NCBI RefSeq assembly: GCF_042658365.1
Contig: NZ_JBHSQC010000006.1
Reading direction: 5' to 3' (one strand)
Length of the DNA: 64,000 nt
From: Carnobacterium_A antarcticum
GTDB lineage: Bacteria; Bacillota; Bacilli; Lactobacillales; Carnobacteriaceae
The number at the start of each line of letters is the position of its first letter. Within the stretch, counting starts at the first letter, position 1. Of the stretch, positions 50,897 through 61,002 are shown piece after piece. A program made the translations under genes and the position numbers. The notes beneath the pieces are model-generated. The model worked only from the letters and a program-made list of their open reading frames with translations, made no database searches and had not been told where the DNA came from.

Positions 50897-51511
50897 TTAT
50901 TTCTTCATCAATAAGCGTAAAGCTTCTCTTAAATAAGCATCCGTTGTTTCCTTAGTTAATTTTCGAATCTCAGGTTCAACTTTTTTGATTTCTCTTGCGC
51001 TGTATCCCAACGCAGCTAAAGCTTCCAATGCTTCATTAGCCGGTTCATGGTTTGAAGGCAATGCTAATTCTTGCTGGATATTTCCTTCAGTCAGAACCGC
51101 TGGAATATCTAAATCATCCAATTTTCCTTTTAAATCTAAGATAATTTGAGAAGCAGTTTTTTTTCCGACACCAGGAAATTTCATTAAGTAAGTGGCGTCT
51201 TCGCTTTCAATCGCATGCACTAAACCTGAATGGTCATCATTTGCTAAGATAGCTAACCCGCTTTTTGGTCCAATCCCTGACACACTGATTAATTTTAAAT
51301 ACAATTGTTTTTCATTGTAATCTTTAAATCCATAGAGTGTGATTGCATCTTCTCGTACAGCTTGATGGACGTAAATCGTCACTTCTTCATTTAGTTTGCT
51401 GGAAAAACGGAATGGGTTAGCTACATAAAGCAGATAGCCTAATCCTCCTGTTTCAACAACCACATAAGCTGGGGTAACAAACGTTACCACTCCTTTAATG
51501 TACTCATACAT
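50897..51511 (-). CDS. ruvA: Holliday junction DNA-binding protein RuvA
   Basis: The product has 204 residues from the start chosen. An OB fold (~1-62) with MYEYIKGVVTFV is followed by tandem HhH motifs (~70-140, LISVSGIGPKSGLAIL and FPGVGKKTASQIILDL) and a C-terminal RuvB-binding domain (~155-204, EALAALGYSAREI). The frame is open 6 codons upstream, but GGAG lies 8 nt before the ATG at 51511, where family members begin. It is first of ruvA-ruvB-queA. Confidence 0.97.
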   Translation of the reverse strand: MYEYIKGVVTFVTPAYVVVETGGLGYLLYVANPFRFSSKLNEEVTIYVHQAVREDAITLYGFKDYNEKQLYLKLISVSGIGPKSGLAILANDDHSGLVHAIESEDATYLMKFPGVGKKTASQIILDLKGKLDDLDIPAVLTEGNIQQELALPSNHEPANEALEALAALGYSAREIKKVEPEIRKLTKETTDAYLREALRLLMKK

Positions 51512-51547
51512 GTTTTTAGCTCCATTCATTTTACTAAGCTGCTAAAC

Positions 51548-51573
51548 AGCACACTTGTTCCCTTAGTATTCTA
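51548..51573 (-). promoter_or_regulatory. ruvA promoter with weak LexA-box-like site
   Basis: TGA TAGAAT is an extended -10 (51568-51573). At the start point, GGAACAAGTGTGCT (51548-51561, minus strand) fits 10 of 13 LexA-box positions and shares GGAACA-N2-TGTGC with the site at yhaO. Confidence 0.45.
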
Positions 51574-51588
51574 TCATATTCTAGGAAG

Positions 51589-51619
51589 GAATGGGAGATT
51601 CTCAAAAAATCTCCCATTC
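51589..51619. terminator. Hairpin upstream of the ruvA promoter
   Basis: GAATGGGAGATT and AATCTCCCATTC are perfect 12-base arms with a 7-nt loop. Tails are weak on both strands, so this may be an insulating second terminator after msrB. Confidence 0.55.
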
Positions 51620-51676
51620 TATTTCTTGGAAACGTTCTATACTTCACAGCTCATTATGTATCTTTCGAATAAAGAA

Positions 51677-51709
51677 AACACCCTCTGCTCATAGTTGAGA
51701 GAGGATGTT
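51677..51709 (-). terminator. Terminator after msrB
   Basis: AACATCCTCT pairs with AGAGGGTGTT (one G-U) around an inner CTCA/TGAG, followed by TTCTTTATT on the minus strand. Confidence 0.75.
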
Positions 51710-51757
51710 GGATTCATTTTAGATCTGTTTTTCTTTACCGTTTTGAATCTAATACGG

Positions 51758-52195
51758 TTAAGCAAATAAGTTAAGGTAAGTGCCATACCCTTCTTCTTCT
51801 AGTTTTTCTTTTGGAACAAAACGTAAAGCTGCAGAGTTGATACAATAACGCAAACCGCCAGCTTCTGTTGGACCGTCATTAAAAACATGCCCTAAATGAG
51901 AATTTGCCTCTTTGCTGCGTACTTCTGTTCGAGCCATACCAAGTTTGCGATCCATTTTTTCAACAACTTCTTCAGAAGCAATGGGTTTAGTAAACGATGG
52001 CCAGCCACAACCAGCATCATATTTATCTGTTGAAGAGAATAGTGGTTTGCCGCTGACGACGTCTACAAAAATACCGTCATCGTAAAAAGCATCGTATTCA
52101 CCAGTAAAAGGACGTTCGGTTGCTTCATTTTGTGTGACTTCATATTGAATAGGAGTTAATGTTTGTTTGAGTTCTTCTTGACTAAATTTTGTCAT
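51758..52195 (-). CDS. msrB: Peptide methionine-(R)-S-oxide reductase MsrB
   Basis: The protein has 145 residues from the start chosen. It shows YDAGCGWPSFTKPI and the catalytic Cys in GLRYCINSAALRF, plus HLGHVFNDGP. The zinc-binding CxxC pairs of some MsrB proteins are absent, as in the Bacillus enzyme. It reduces methionine-R-sulfoxide in proteins. The frame extends 10 codons upstream, but AGAGAGGAGCC lies directly before ATG at 52195. It sits alone between mutL and ruvA; msrA is not in the window. Confidence 0.97.
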   Translation of the reverse strand: MTKFSQEELKQTLTPIQYEVTQNEATERPFTGEYDAFYDDGIFVDVVSGKPLFSSTDKYDAGCGWPSFTKPIASEEVVEKMDRKLGMARTEVRSKEANSHLGHVFNDGPTEAGGLRYCINSAALRFVPKEKLEEEGYGTYLNLFA

Positions 52196-52329
52196 TTTAA
52201 GGCTCCTCTCTAGTTCTAAAAACACATTTCTGATTTGATTTTGCTTAAATCATCCATAGCGCCTCTATTTATTTTAGCTCATTTAATGCTAAGCTTCAAC
52301 TTATCGGTTCGCTTTCCTATCTCATTCAT

Positions 52330-54288
52330 TTAATGAGAATCTTGAATACGTTTAAACATTTTTTCCATATCATTTGTTGTGAATTGGATCAATACTGGTC
52401 GACCATGAGGACAATTATACGGGTTCTCGGTTTTTGCTAAGTCTACTAATAGCGCACGAGCTTCGGTATCATTCAGATAATGATTGGCTTTGATCGATCC
52501 TTTGCAACTCATCATAATAGCGGAAGCTTCGCGGAACTTAGCAACATTAACGGTCCCTTGCTCTAACAGCAAATCTATCATTTCTCTAACAATCGTTTCT
52601 TCTTCTCCTTGGTTGAACCAAACCGGGTGGCTTCTCAATAAAAAACTATTCTGTCCGAATGGTTCCAAATAAATACCGACTTTTTCTAGAGCTTCTTGGT
52701 TTTCTTTAATTTTGATGGCATCGTTGCTTGGGTAATCTAGCAAAAGAGGGACCAATAAATCCTGTAGATCAGTACTGACCTCTCCAATTTTCTTCCGGAA
52801 ATATTCGTATTTGATTCGTTCTTGAGCCGCATGTTGATCTAAGATATATAACCCATTTTCATTTTGTGCGAATAAATACGTGCCATGCATTTGACCAACG
52901 TATTCTAACAATGGCAAATGAGCTACTTGGTCTTTTTCCGGAGATTCTGTTGTTAACATTTTTTCTGCTGTTTGCAAATAGGGTTGGCGATGTGCGTCTG
53001 ATACGGAAGCGATTTTCTTCATGTCTTCTAGTTGATCGCTTGCTGAATAATCCGTTTTTTCATTAAACACAAAATCCTCTGGCTTCATTTCCTGTCCAGA
53101 CGTGTCCTCAAATGCTACTGATCGACTTTGCTCAACAGCTGGTGGTGAGTGCATAGTGTGCCAATTATTTGACGGTATTGACCGCTCTGCTTTTTCATCG
53201 CTGCTAGATTGTGCAAAATCTAACCGTGTTTGTTCCGTAGGTTGCTGCGCTTGTTGCGTTTCTTTTTTAAAGCCCAAATTTCCCAATGCTTCAGGAATCA
53301 ACTGCTCTCCGCTTAAACATTCGTTAATGGCGGCTTCAATAAGCTCCATCAATTCTTTTTCTTTGCTGATACGCACTTCTTGTTTTGTAGGATGAACATT
53401 AACATCAATCAGAAGGGGGTCAATATCAATTTCAATAACAGCTATTGGAAAACGCCCCACCATTAATTTTGAACGATAACCGGCGATAATCGCCTTATTG
53501 AGTAAATAATTTTTAATGTACCGGCCGTTAATAATAATAGAAATATAGTTTCGACTAGCTCGTGTAATTTCAGGCAATGAAATATAGCCTGAAATTTTGA
53601 AGTCTAAATCTTCTTTTTCTATTTTTCGCATTTTTTTTGCAGTTGAAACCCCATATATGCCAGCCAACGTTTGTTTTAAATCGCCGTTTCCAGCAGTGCG
53701 CGTCAACTGATTGCCATCATGAACCAAACGAAACGCTATTTGTGGATGACTCAAGGCCATACGGTTAACAATGTCTGTTACATTGGCAAGTTCCGTTTGC
53801 AGCGTTTTAACATATTTCAATCGAGCAGGCGTATTGAAAAACAAATTTTCTACAGTCAACGTCGTTCCTTTTCTAGCTTGGTTAGGCCGCTCTTCGATCA
53901 CTTGTCCTCCTTTTAACTTAACAAATGTTCCTTGCTGACTACCAGTAGAGGTTTCTAATGTGATCTCAGAAACAGAGGCGATACTTGGCAAAGCTTCTCC
54001 TCGAAAACCTAATGTACGAATGCGAAATAAGTCATCGCGTGAATAAATTTTGCTTGTTGCATGCCGCTTAAATGCATTCAAGACCTCATCTGAATCAATT
54101 CCAACGCCATTGTCAATGATTTGAATTTTTCTCAACCCTGCTTCTTCAATAAGAATATCGATTTGCGTGCTTCCTGCATCAATAGCATTTTCGATCAACT
54201 CTTTCACCACTGAAGCTGGGCGTTCGATAACTTCACCAGCCGCTATTTGGTTCGCTAATATTTCTGACAGTTCTTGAATTTTCGCCAT
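52330..54288 (-). CDS. mutL: DNA mismatch repair protein MutL
   Basis: The product has 652 residues. The N-terminal GHKL ATPase (~1-330) has ELIENAIDAGST, DNGVGID and FRGEALPSIASVS. A variable linker follows (~335-450), then the C-terminal dimerisation/endonuclease domain with DQHAAQERIKYEY and CPHGRPVLI. The DQHA-x2-E-x4-E motif indicates an active nicking MutL, usual in organisms without MutH. GAAAGGAGGAGAAA precedes the ATG at 54288; the frame is open 11 codons further upstream but without support. It follows mutS by 38 bp. Confidence 0.98.
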   Translation of the reverse strand: MAKIQELSEILANQIAAGEVIERPASVVKELIENAIDAGSTQIDILIEEAGLRKIQIIDNGVGIDSDEVLNAFKRHATSKIYSRDDLFRIRTLGFRGEALPSIASVSEITLETSTGSQQGTFVKLKGGQVIEERPNQARKGTTLTVENLFFNTPARLKYVKTLQTELANVTDIVNRMALSHPQIAFRLVHDGNQLTRTAGNGDLKQTLAGIYGVSTAKKMRKIEKEDLDFKISGYISLPEITRASRNYISIIINGRYIKNYLLNKAIIAGYRSKLMVGRFPIAVIEIDIDPLLIDVNVHPTKQEVRISKEKELMELIEAAINECLSGEQLIPEALGNLGFKKETQQAQQPTEQTRLDFAQSSSDEKAERSIPSNNWHTMHSPPAVEQSRSVAFEDTSGQEMKPEDFVFNEKTDYSASDQLEDMKKIASVSDAHRQPYLQTAEKMLTTESPEKDQVAHLPLLEYVGQMHGTYLFAQNENGLYILDQHAAQERIKYEYFRKKIGEVSTDLQDLLVPLLLDYPSNDAIKIKENQEALEKVGIYLEPFGQNSFLLRSHPVWFNQGEEETIVREMIDLLLEQGTVNVAKFREASAIMMSCKGSIKANHYLNDTEARALLVDLAKTENPYNCPHGRPVLIQFTTNDMEKMFKRIQDSH

Positions 54289-54326
54289 TTTCTCTCCTCC
54301 TTTCTTTACTCGCTGGAACAATCTGC

Positions 54327-56951
54327 TTAATTTAATTGTTGCTGGAGCTGATGTAAGGCATTCAACGCTTCTAAAGGCGTCATCGTGAGTAAATTCAACT
54401 CTGTTAGAGTTTTAATGACCGTTGATTCCGTTTCGTCTAGTGCTCCAAATAAAGACAATTGCCCTTCTGCTGCTTCCGATACCCCAACAGATGTAGGTTC
54501 TTCTTTCATCACATTGGAAAGTGGAACATTTTTCGGCTCTGTGTGATTTCCTAAAACGATTTCTTCTTTTTGTTCTAACCGCTCTAAAATAACGGCTGCT
54601 CTAGATAATAAGCTATTTGGCAATCCGGCTAATTTGGCTACATGGATCCCGTAACTTTTATCAGCTGGCCCTGGCAGCATTTTATGCAAAAAAATCAATT
54701 CGCCGTCTTCTTCAACGGCGCCTACATGGGTATTGACCAGTCCAGGTAACTCTTCTTCTAGTACCGTCAATTCATGATAATGCGTTGAAAACAAGGTTTT
54801 AGCATGCACGTGTTTGTGAATGTATTCTATGATAGCTTCTGCTAAAGCCATCCCGTCAAAAGTCGCCGTTCCCCGTCCGATTTCATCGAATAAAATCAAA
54901 CTATTAGAAGTCGCATGACGCAATGCTTGGTTAGCTTCCATCATTTCGACCATAAACGTACTTTGACCAGAAATCAAATCATCCGCTGCTCCGATTCGAG
55001 TAAATATCTGATCAAAAACAGGCAGATTAGCGGTTTCTGCTGGTACAAAACAGCCCATTTGCGCCAAGATAACCGTTAAAGCCAATTGACGCATATAAGT
55101 ACTTTTCCCCGACATGTTTGGTCCGGTAATCAACATGATTTCTGTATTAGCATCCATCTCCACACTATTCGGGACGTACGTTTGTTGACCTAAAACTTTT
55201 TCAACCACCGGATGGCGTCCATTGACCAACATCAAGTCTTGGCTGTCAAATGTCAGTTCAGGACGAACGTAATGATACTTTTCACTGATGGTTGCAAAAC
55301 TTTGCAATACATCAATCGTTGCTACTGTCTTCGCTAATAACTGCAACCGTTCAATATAAGCTTTAACAGTCTCTCTCACTTCTGTGAACAAACGGTATTC
55401 TAATGCTAACGATTTTTCTTCTGCTTCCAAAATCAAAGTTTCTTTCTCTTTTAATTCCGGAGTAATGAATCGCTCAGCATTCGCTAACGTTTGTTTCCGT
55501 TCATACGTTCCTTCTGGCAAATTGGCCAAATTGGACTTAGTAATTTCAATATAATAACCGAATACACGATTATAGCCGATTTTCAAGGTCTTTATGCCGG
55601 TTTTTTCGCGTTCTTCTGCTTCTAATTGAGCAATCCATCGTTTGCCGTTGCGCATAGCATCTCGGTACTGATCCAAGGTTTGATTGAATCCATCATTGAT
55701 TACACTGCCGTCTTTCAACGATAAAGGTGCATCATCATTGATAGCATTCTCAATCAAAGACACAACTTCTGGCACCGTATCTAAATCAGACAACAACGAA
55801 TCCCATTCATTTTTATTCATTAGTTCAATGATCTCTTTTAATTGAGGAATCTGTACTAAAGAGGTTTTCAACTGAATTAAATCACGGCCGTTTACATTCC
55901 CAAAAGCTACTCTGCCCGCCAGACGTTCTAAATCATATACTCGCGTCAATGCTTCATTTAAATCGGTTCGTTCAAAAAAGTGATTCACTAAACTTTCCAC
56001 AATGTCTTGTCGAGCGCGAATCGCGGTTTCTTGAATCAACGGTCGGTCAATCCATTGTTTCAGTAAGCGTCCTCCCATTGCCGTTTTTGTTTCATCTACT
56101 AGCCAAAGCAAGGTACCTTTTTTTTGGCCCGTTCGAATAGATGTAACCAACTCTAAATTGTGTTTAGAATAATGATCCATTTTTAAGTAGTGTGTCGGTG
56201 TATAAACTTCTGCTTTTTGTAAATGCGCTAAACTTCTCTTTTGAGTCACACTTAAATAAGACAATAAAATTTTTAATACCGACAAAATACCTGTGTTTTC
56301 TACTTCACTAGACAAGTAGGCAAATTCAGCATTTTCTTCAATGTCTTTTTGTGTTGAGATCAGTATGCCTAATTTTGTCTGTAATTCTGTTTGCAGCTCA
56401 ATATGCTCAGCTTCTTTAAAAACAACTTCTTTTGTTTTTAAACTGCTTAATTCATTGATAACATCATCAATTGAAGTTAGTTGGGCAGCCTTCAGCTCGC
56501 CGGTACTTAAATCAGCATAGGCGATAGTTATTTGTTGTTCTTCTGTGACCGAAAGAGCAGCCAAATAATTATTGGTTTTTGCATCGATCGTTTTAGAATC
56601 CATTGCCGTACCAGGTGTAATCAGCTGAACAACTTCACGTTTCACCATACCTTTAGCCGTTTTTGGGTCTTCTACTTGTTCGCAGATTGCCACTTTATAG
56701 CCTTTTTCAATCAAAACATCAATGTACCCTTTTGCAGCATGGTAAGGTACGCCGCACATTGGAATAGGATTTTCTGCATTTTTATTTCGTGTCGTTAAAG
56801 TAACTTCCAGTAATTGTGATGCTTTGATCGCATCTTCATTGAACAGCTCATAAAAGTCTCCCAGGCGATAAAATAAAAAGGCGTCTGGATACTGCTCTTT
56901 GATTCCTAAATATTGCACCATCATTGGGGTATGTTGTGTTTTTTGCGGCAT
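54327..56951 (-). CDS. mutS: DNA mismatch repair protein MutS
   Basis: The 874-residue protein has the mismatch-reading F-x-E motif within FYRLGDFYELFNEDA (~26-40), connector and lever domains, and an ATPase with Walker A TGPNMSGKSTYMRQ (~600-613) and DEIGRGTATFDGMAL. The C-terminal tail contains QLSLF, a likely beta-clamp-binding peptide. It recognises mispairs and recruits MutL. It lies between ymdB and mutL and is probably co-transcribed from the ymdB promoter. Confidence 0.98.
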   Translation of the reverse strand: MPQKTQHTPMMVQYLGIKEQYPDAFLFYRLGDFYELFNEDAIKASQLLEVTLTTRNKNAENPIPMCGVPYHAAKGYIDVLIEKGYKVAICEQVEDPKTAKGMVKREVVQLITPGTAMDSKTIDAKTNNYLAALSVTEEQQITIAYADLSTGELKAAQLTSIDDVINELSSLKTKEVVFKEAEHIELQTELQTKLGILISTQKDIEENAEFAYLSSEVENTGILSVLKILLSYLSVTQKRSLAHLQKAEVYTPTHYLKMDHYSKHNLELVTSIRTGQKKGTLLWLVDETKTAMGGRLLKQWIDRPLIQETAIRARQDIVESLVNHFFERTDLNEALTRVYDLERLAGRVAFGNVNGRDLIQLKTSLVQIPQLKEIIELMNKNEWDSLLSDLDTVPEVVSLIENAINDDAPLSLKDGSVINDGFNQTLDQYRDAMRNGKRWIAQLEAEEREKTGIKTLKIGYNRVFGYYIEITKSNLANLPEGTYERKQTLANAERFITPELKEKETLILEAEEKSLALEYRLFTEVRETVKAYIERLQLLAKTVATIDVLQSFATISEKYHYVRPELTFDSQDLMLVNGRHPVVEKVLGQQTYVPNSVEMDANTEIMLITGPNMSGKSTYMRQLALTVILAQMGCFVPAETANLPVFDQIFTRIGAADDLISGQSTFMVEMMEANQALRHATSNSLILFDEIGRGTATFDGMALAEAIIEYIHKHVHAKTLFSTHYHELTVLEEELPGLVNTHVGAVEEDGELIFLHKMLPGPADKSYGIHVAKLAGLPNSLLSRAAVILERLEQKEEIVLGNHTEPKNVPLSNVMKEEPTSVGVSEAAEGQLSLFGALDETESTVIKTLTELNLLTMTPLEALNALHQLQQQLN

Positions 56952-57008
56952 GCTAATCCCCCCTTTTCATACTTTCCTTTTGTTTTTCCTGTTTTTATGT
57001 CCCTTTGA

Positions 57009-57812
57009 TTAAAAGTCTCCGCCAAATGGTCGATCATCATTGATAACGATTGGTTCAATTTTTTTTGCTGCTCCCGTTGTATCATCAAGTTCAATAAAAC
57101 AACCGGATAAAATTTTACGTCCTTCTTTAGGCACTTCAAAACGTGTCGGCATTTGGGTTAAAAAGCGTTTTATTACTGCATCACGGTTCATACCCAAAAC
57201 TTCATCGTACGGTCCTGTCATACCTGCATCGGTCAAATAAGCTGTGCCTGCAGGTAGAATGCGCGCATCATTCGTTTGAACATGAGTATGAGTGCCAACA
57301 ACAGCCGATACGCGACCATCAAGATACCAGCCCATCGCTTGTTTTTCACTGGTTGTTTCAGCATGGAAGTCAACAAAAATCAAAGGTGTGCGTTGACCAG
57401 CTTCTTCAACAAGTTCATCTGCTTTTCGGAAAGGATCATCAACATCTGACATAAACACTCGTCCATGTAGATTGATAACAGCCAATTCCAATTGATTCAC
57501 TTTAATATAAGCAATGCCTTTCCCAGGCGTACCTTCAGGAAAGTTAGCCGGTCGAATCATTTTTTTTGCATCTTCAATAAATTCGAAAATTTCTCGATTG
57601 TCCCAAGTATGGTTTCCCATGGTTACAATATCTACGCCATCTTGTAAAAAACCTTTATAAATTTTCTCGGTAATTCCGCGTCCTGCTGCTGCATTTTCGC
57701 CGTTTAAAATGGTGACTTGAGGTTTGTACTTTTGCTTTAACTTTGCTAAATGATCGTGTACCATTTCCCGGCCCATCGAACCTACGACATCTCCAATAAA
57801 TAATAATCTCAT
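57009..57812 (-). CDS. ymdB: YmdB-family cyclic-nucleotide phosphodiesterase
   Basis: The 267-residue metallophosphoesterase has FIGDVVGSMGRE, LNGENAA, MGNHTWDNRE, FVDFHAETTSEK and VGTHTHVQTNDA. In Bacillus YmdB hydrolyses 2',3'-cyclic nucleotides and affects biofilm/motility switching. It lies downstream of rny (as in Bacillus) and upstream of mutS. It has its own promoter. Confidence 0.96.
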   Translation of the reverse strand: MRLLFIGDVVGSMGREMVHDHLAKLKQKYKPQVTILNGENAAAGRGITEKIYKGFLQDGVDIVTMGNHTWDNREIFEFIEDAKKMIRPANFPEGTPGKGIAYIKVNQLELAVINLHGRVFMSDVDDPFRKADELVEEAGQRTPLIFVDFHAETTSEKQAMGWYLDGRVSAVVGTHTHVQTNDARILPAGTAYLTDAGMTGPYDEVLGMNRDAVIKRFLTQMPTRFEVPKEGRKILSGCFIELDDTTGAAKKIEPIVINDDRPFGGDF

Positions 57813-57843
57813 GTTTATTGCCTCTTCTCTATTAGTTGCATCT

Positions 57844-57872
57844 ATTCTATTTTAACAATAAATCTGTGTAAA
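57844..57872 (-). promoter_or_regulatory. ymdB-mutS-mutL promoter
   Basis: TTTACA (57867-57872) and TAGAAT (57844-57849) are 17 bp apart. Confidence 0.75.
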
Positions 57873-57915
57873 GAAAAGCCACGAAAAAACATTCCTTTCT
57901 TTTACAGCTTAAACG

Positions 57916-57953
57916 AAAAACGAGACAACTAAAGCATAGTCGTCTCGTTTTTT
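57916..57953 (-). terminator. Terminator after rny
   Basis: AAAACGAGACGACT and AGTTGTCTCGTTTTT pair on the minus strand with one G-U and end in a T-run. Confidence 0.92.
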
Positions 57954-57967
57954 CATTGATTCTCATT

Positions 57968-59527
57968 TTATTTTGCGTACTCGATCGCTCGTGTTTCACG
58001 AATAACCGTTACTTTGATATGTCCTGGATAATCTAACTCATCTTCAATCAGATTGCGGACATTACGCGCCAAACTTACAGCTTCCAAATCATCAACTTTA
58101 TCTGGTTTAACCATAATTCTGATTTCGCGTCCGGCTTGTATGGCGTAACTTTGTTCTACTCCTTCAAAACCATTAGAAATACTTTCTAATTTTTCTAAAC
58201 GATGAATGTAATTCTCAAGCGATTCGCTTCTTGCTCCTGGTCTAGCAGCAGATAAAGCATCCGCAGCAGCGACTAAAACAGAAATCACAGATGTGGCTTC
58301 AATATCGCCATGATGAGAAGCAATAGCGTTGATCACAGTTGAGTTTTCTTTATAGCGCATTGCGATTTCTGCGCCAATCTCTACATGTGAACCTTCAACT
58401 TCATGATCTAAAGCTTTACCAATATCATGCAACAAGCCTGCACGTTTAGCCAAAGTCACATCTTCGCCTAATTCAGCAGCTAATACGCCCGCTAATTTTG
58501 CAACTTCAATCGAATGCTGCAAAACATTTTGCCCATAGCTTGTTCTGAAACGCAAGCGTCCTAATATCTTGATAATATCTGGATGAATGGAATGGACTCC
58601 CACTTCAAAGGTCGCTTGTTCTCCAATTTCTCTAATACGTTCATCCATTTCTTTACGTGATTTTTCAACCATTTCTTCAATTCGGGCCGGATGAATTCTG
58701 CCGTCTTGAATCAATTTTTCAAGCGTCATACGAGCAATCTCACGACGAATCGGATCAAAGCCGCTTAAAATAACCGCTTCTGGCGTATCATCGATAATCA
58801 AATCAATACCGGTCAATGTTTCCAAAGCTCGGATATTCCGTCCTTCTCGTCCAATGATGCGGCCTTTCATTTCATCATTTGGTAAGGTAACCACGGAAAC
58901 TGTTGATTCGGATACTTGATCTGCAGCACACCGTTGAATGGCCAAAGCGATCAAGTTACGCGCACGGCGATCGCCTTCTTCTTTAGCTTTTTCTTCTGAA
59001 TGTTTGACCATTACCGCAAATTCGTGTGACAGGTCATCTTCTGTTTCTTGAATAATAATGTGTTTCGCATCTTCTCTTGAAAGTGCAGCTACACGTTCTA
59101 GTTCGGTTTCTTGTTGCTCAACCAATTCTTTCGCTTTCTTCTCCAAATCGTCCACTAGTTGTTGTCTTGAACTTAATTTCTCTTCTTTTGCTTCAAGCAG
59201 TTGTTCACGCTTTTCTAAGCCATCATTTTTACGGTCGATGTTATCTTCCCGTTGTACCAAACGATTTTCTTGTCTTAGAACCTCATTTCTTCGCTCTTTC
59301 AGCTCAGTTTCAATTTCAGTTCGGTATTTGTAGTTTTCATCCTTCGCTTCTAACATCGCTTCCTTTTTCATGGTTTCTGCTTCTCTTTGTGCTTCATCCA
59401 ATATTCCAGTTGCAGTGTTTCTAGCACCAGCCAGTTCTTTTTCATGGGTTGATTTGCGGATAGCATATCCTACAAAAAGACCGACAACTAAAGTAACGAT
59501 AGCGAAGGCTATACTGATAAAATTCAT
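57968..59527 (-). CDS. rny: Ribonuclease Y
   Basis: The product has 519 residues. An N-terminal transmembrane helix (~4-24) is followed by a long charged coiled coil (~30-200), a KH domain (~208-270, GRIIGREGRNIRALE) and an HD domain with LLHDIGKALDHE (~365-376). RNase Y is the membrane-bound endonuclease that starts mRNA decay in Firmicutes. It stands between recA and ymdB, the Bacillus order. GGAGGTGGAAGA precedes the ATG. Confidence 0.98.
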   Translation of the reverse strand: MNFISIAFAIVTLVVGLFVGYAIRKSTHEKELAGARNTATGILDEAQREAETMKKEAMLEAKDENYKYRTEIETELKERRNEVLRQENRLVQREDNIDRKNDGLEKREQLLEAKEEKLSSRQQLVDDLEKKAKELVEQQETELERVAALSREDAKHIIIQETEDDLSHEFAVMVKHSEEKAKEEGDRRARNLIALAIQRCAADQVSESTVSVVTLPNDEMKGRIIGREGRNIRALETLTGIDLIIDDTPEAVILSGFDPIRREIARMTLEKLIQDGRIHPARIEEMVEKSRKEMDERIREIGEQATFEVGVHSIHPDIIKILGRLRFRTSYGQNVLQHSIEVAKLAGVLAAELGEDVTLAKRAGLLHDIGKALDHEVEGSHVEIGAEIAMRYKENSTVINAIASHHGDIEATSVISVLVAAADALSAARPGARSESLENYIHRLEKLESISNGFEGVEQSYAIQAGREIRIMVKPDKVDDLEAVSLARNVRNLIEDELDYPGHIKVTVIRETRAIEYAK

Positions 59528-59651
59528 TCTTCCACCTCCGTATCATATATTTAATTTGTCATTTATTATTTATCAATTATTTGGTAGAGCTACACACTTA
59601 TTTACCAATAAAACCTACCTGTTATCTAAAGATAAAGTAATAGATATCTTA

Positions 59652-59680
59652 ATTTTAATTGTCCTCATCAAACATGTCAA
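59652..59680 (-). promoter_or_regulatory. rny promoter
   Basis: A consensus TTGACA (59675-59680) and TAAAAT (59652-59657) are 17 bp apart, giving a ~120-nt leader. The remaining gene-free sequence (59681-59787) shows nothing recognised. Confidence 0.85.
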
Positions 59681-59787
59681 CTTAATAATGTTTTTTAGAG
59701 GTGTTTCGGTCATTTTTGTTCCTGAAATGAGAACGCTATCCTATTTTATCGATTATTTTCCTTTATCTTTTTCATTTTTCTCTATAA

Positions 59788-59820
59788 CAAAAAAACCAAT
59801 CTAAACGAATGGTTTTTTTG
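59788..59820 (-). terminator. Terminator after recA
   Basis: AAAAAAACCA and TGGTTTTTTT pair on the minus strand across an 11-nt loop, ending in a T-run. Confidence 0.88.
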
Positions 59821-59839
59821 TTAGGCTTATTAATAAAGT

Positions 59840-60922
59840 TTATATCTCTTCTGGTGCAATTTTCTTTTTAACAGTTGCTTTTGCTTCTTTTATTTCTTCT
59901 GGTTTAGCAGATTCAACAGGCTCTGCTGGTGCATCTCCAATACCATAAGCTGCTCGAACTTTTTCTTCGATTTCAGCTCGTAATTCAGGATGGTCTATAA
60001 AGTATTTTTTAGCATTTTCGCGTCCTTGACCAATACGTTCGCCTTCATAAGAATACCAAGCACCCGACTTATCAATGATGTCTTTTTCTGACCCCATATC
60101 TACTAACTCGCCGACTTGTGAAATCCCTTCTCCGTACATAATATCCACTTCAGCCACTCTGAAAGGCGGCGCTACTTTGTTTTTTACGACCTTGATTTTT
60201 GTACGGTTTCCCATAATATCCGTGCCTTGTTTAATTTGTTCTGCACGTCTTACTTCTAAACGAACTGTTGCATAGAATTTTAGAGCACGTCCACCAGGAG
60301 TAATTTCCGGGTTACCAAACATCACACCAACTTTTTCACGAATTTGGTTGATGAATAGCGCAATGGTTTTTGTTTTATTGATTGAACCGGATAATTTACG
60401 CAAAGCTTGAGACATCAAACGAGCTTGCAGCCCTACATGACTGTCCCCCATTTCGCCTTCAATTTCTGCACGCGGTACTAAAGCAGCTACTGAGTCAATT
60501 ACAACGATGTCAACTGCTCCACTTGATACTAATGCATCAGCAATTTCTAGTCCTTGTTCACCGGTATCGGGTTGTGATAAAAGCAATTCATCAATGTCTA
60601 CTCCTAATGCCGCAGCATATTTAGGATCTAGAGCATTTTCTGCATCAATAAAAGCGGCAATTCCGCCTTGTTTTTGAACTTCTGCCACAGCGTGCAGTGC
60701 TACTGTAGTTTTACCAGAACTTTCTGGTCCATAAACTTCAATGATTCGGCCTCTTGGGAAACCGCCCACTCCTAATGCAACATCCAGTGCTAAAGAGCCA
60801 CTTGGAACAGTAGAAATACGGGTATCGATTTTTTCCCCTAGTTTCATTACGGAACCTTTACCAAAGTTTTTTTCAATCTTTTTCAATGCTGCATCTAATG
60901 CTTGTTTACGGTCTTCTGCCAT
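59840..60922 (-). CDS. recA: Recombinase RecA
   Basis: The 360-residue product has Walker A GPESSGKTT (~67-75), Walker B IVVIDSVAALVP, loop L1 EGEMGDSHVGLQARLMSQALRK and loop L2 NQIREKVGVMFGNPEITPGG. A C-terminal domain and an acidic/Lys-rich tail follow. RecA pairs homologous DNA and triggers LexA cleavage. It is monocistronic, with a promoter just downstream of cinA and a LexA-like box. AAGGAGGACACATTA precedes the ATG. Confidence 0.99.
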   Translation of the reverse strand: MAEDRKQALDAALKKIEKNFGKGSVMKLGEKIDTRISTVPSGSLALDVALGVGGFPRGRIIEVYGPESSGKTTVALHAVAEVQKQGGIAAFIDAENALDPKYAAALGVDIDELLLSQPDTGEQGLEIADALVSSGAVDIVVIDSVAALVPRAEIEGEMGDSHVGLQARLMSQALRKLSGSINKTKTIALFINQIREKVGVMFGNPEITPGGRALKFYATVRLEVRRAEQIKQGTDIMGNRTKIKVVKNKVAPPFRVAEVDIMYGEGISQVGELVDMGSEKDIIDKSGAWYSYEGERIGQGRENAKKYFIDHPELRAEIEEKVRAAYGIGDAPAEPVESAKPEEIKEAKATVKKKIAPEEI

Positions 60923-61002
60923 TAATGTGTCCTCCTTGACTACTTTCTATCTGTCAAAATTCATTCAATTAGTTAGTTGTTTTAATTAGTCTCGCAAGTC
61001 TT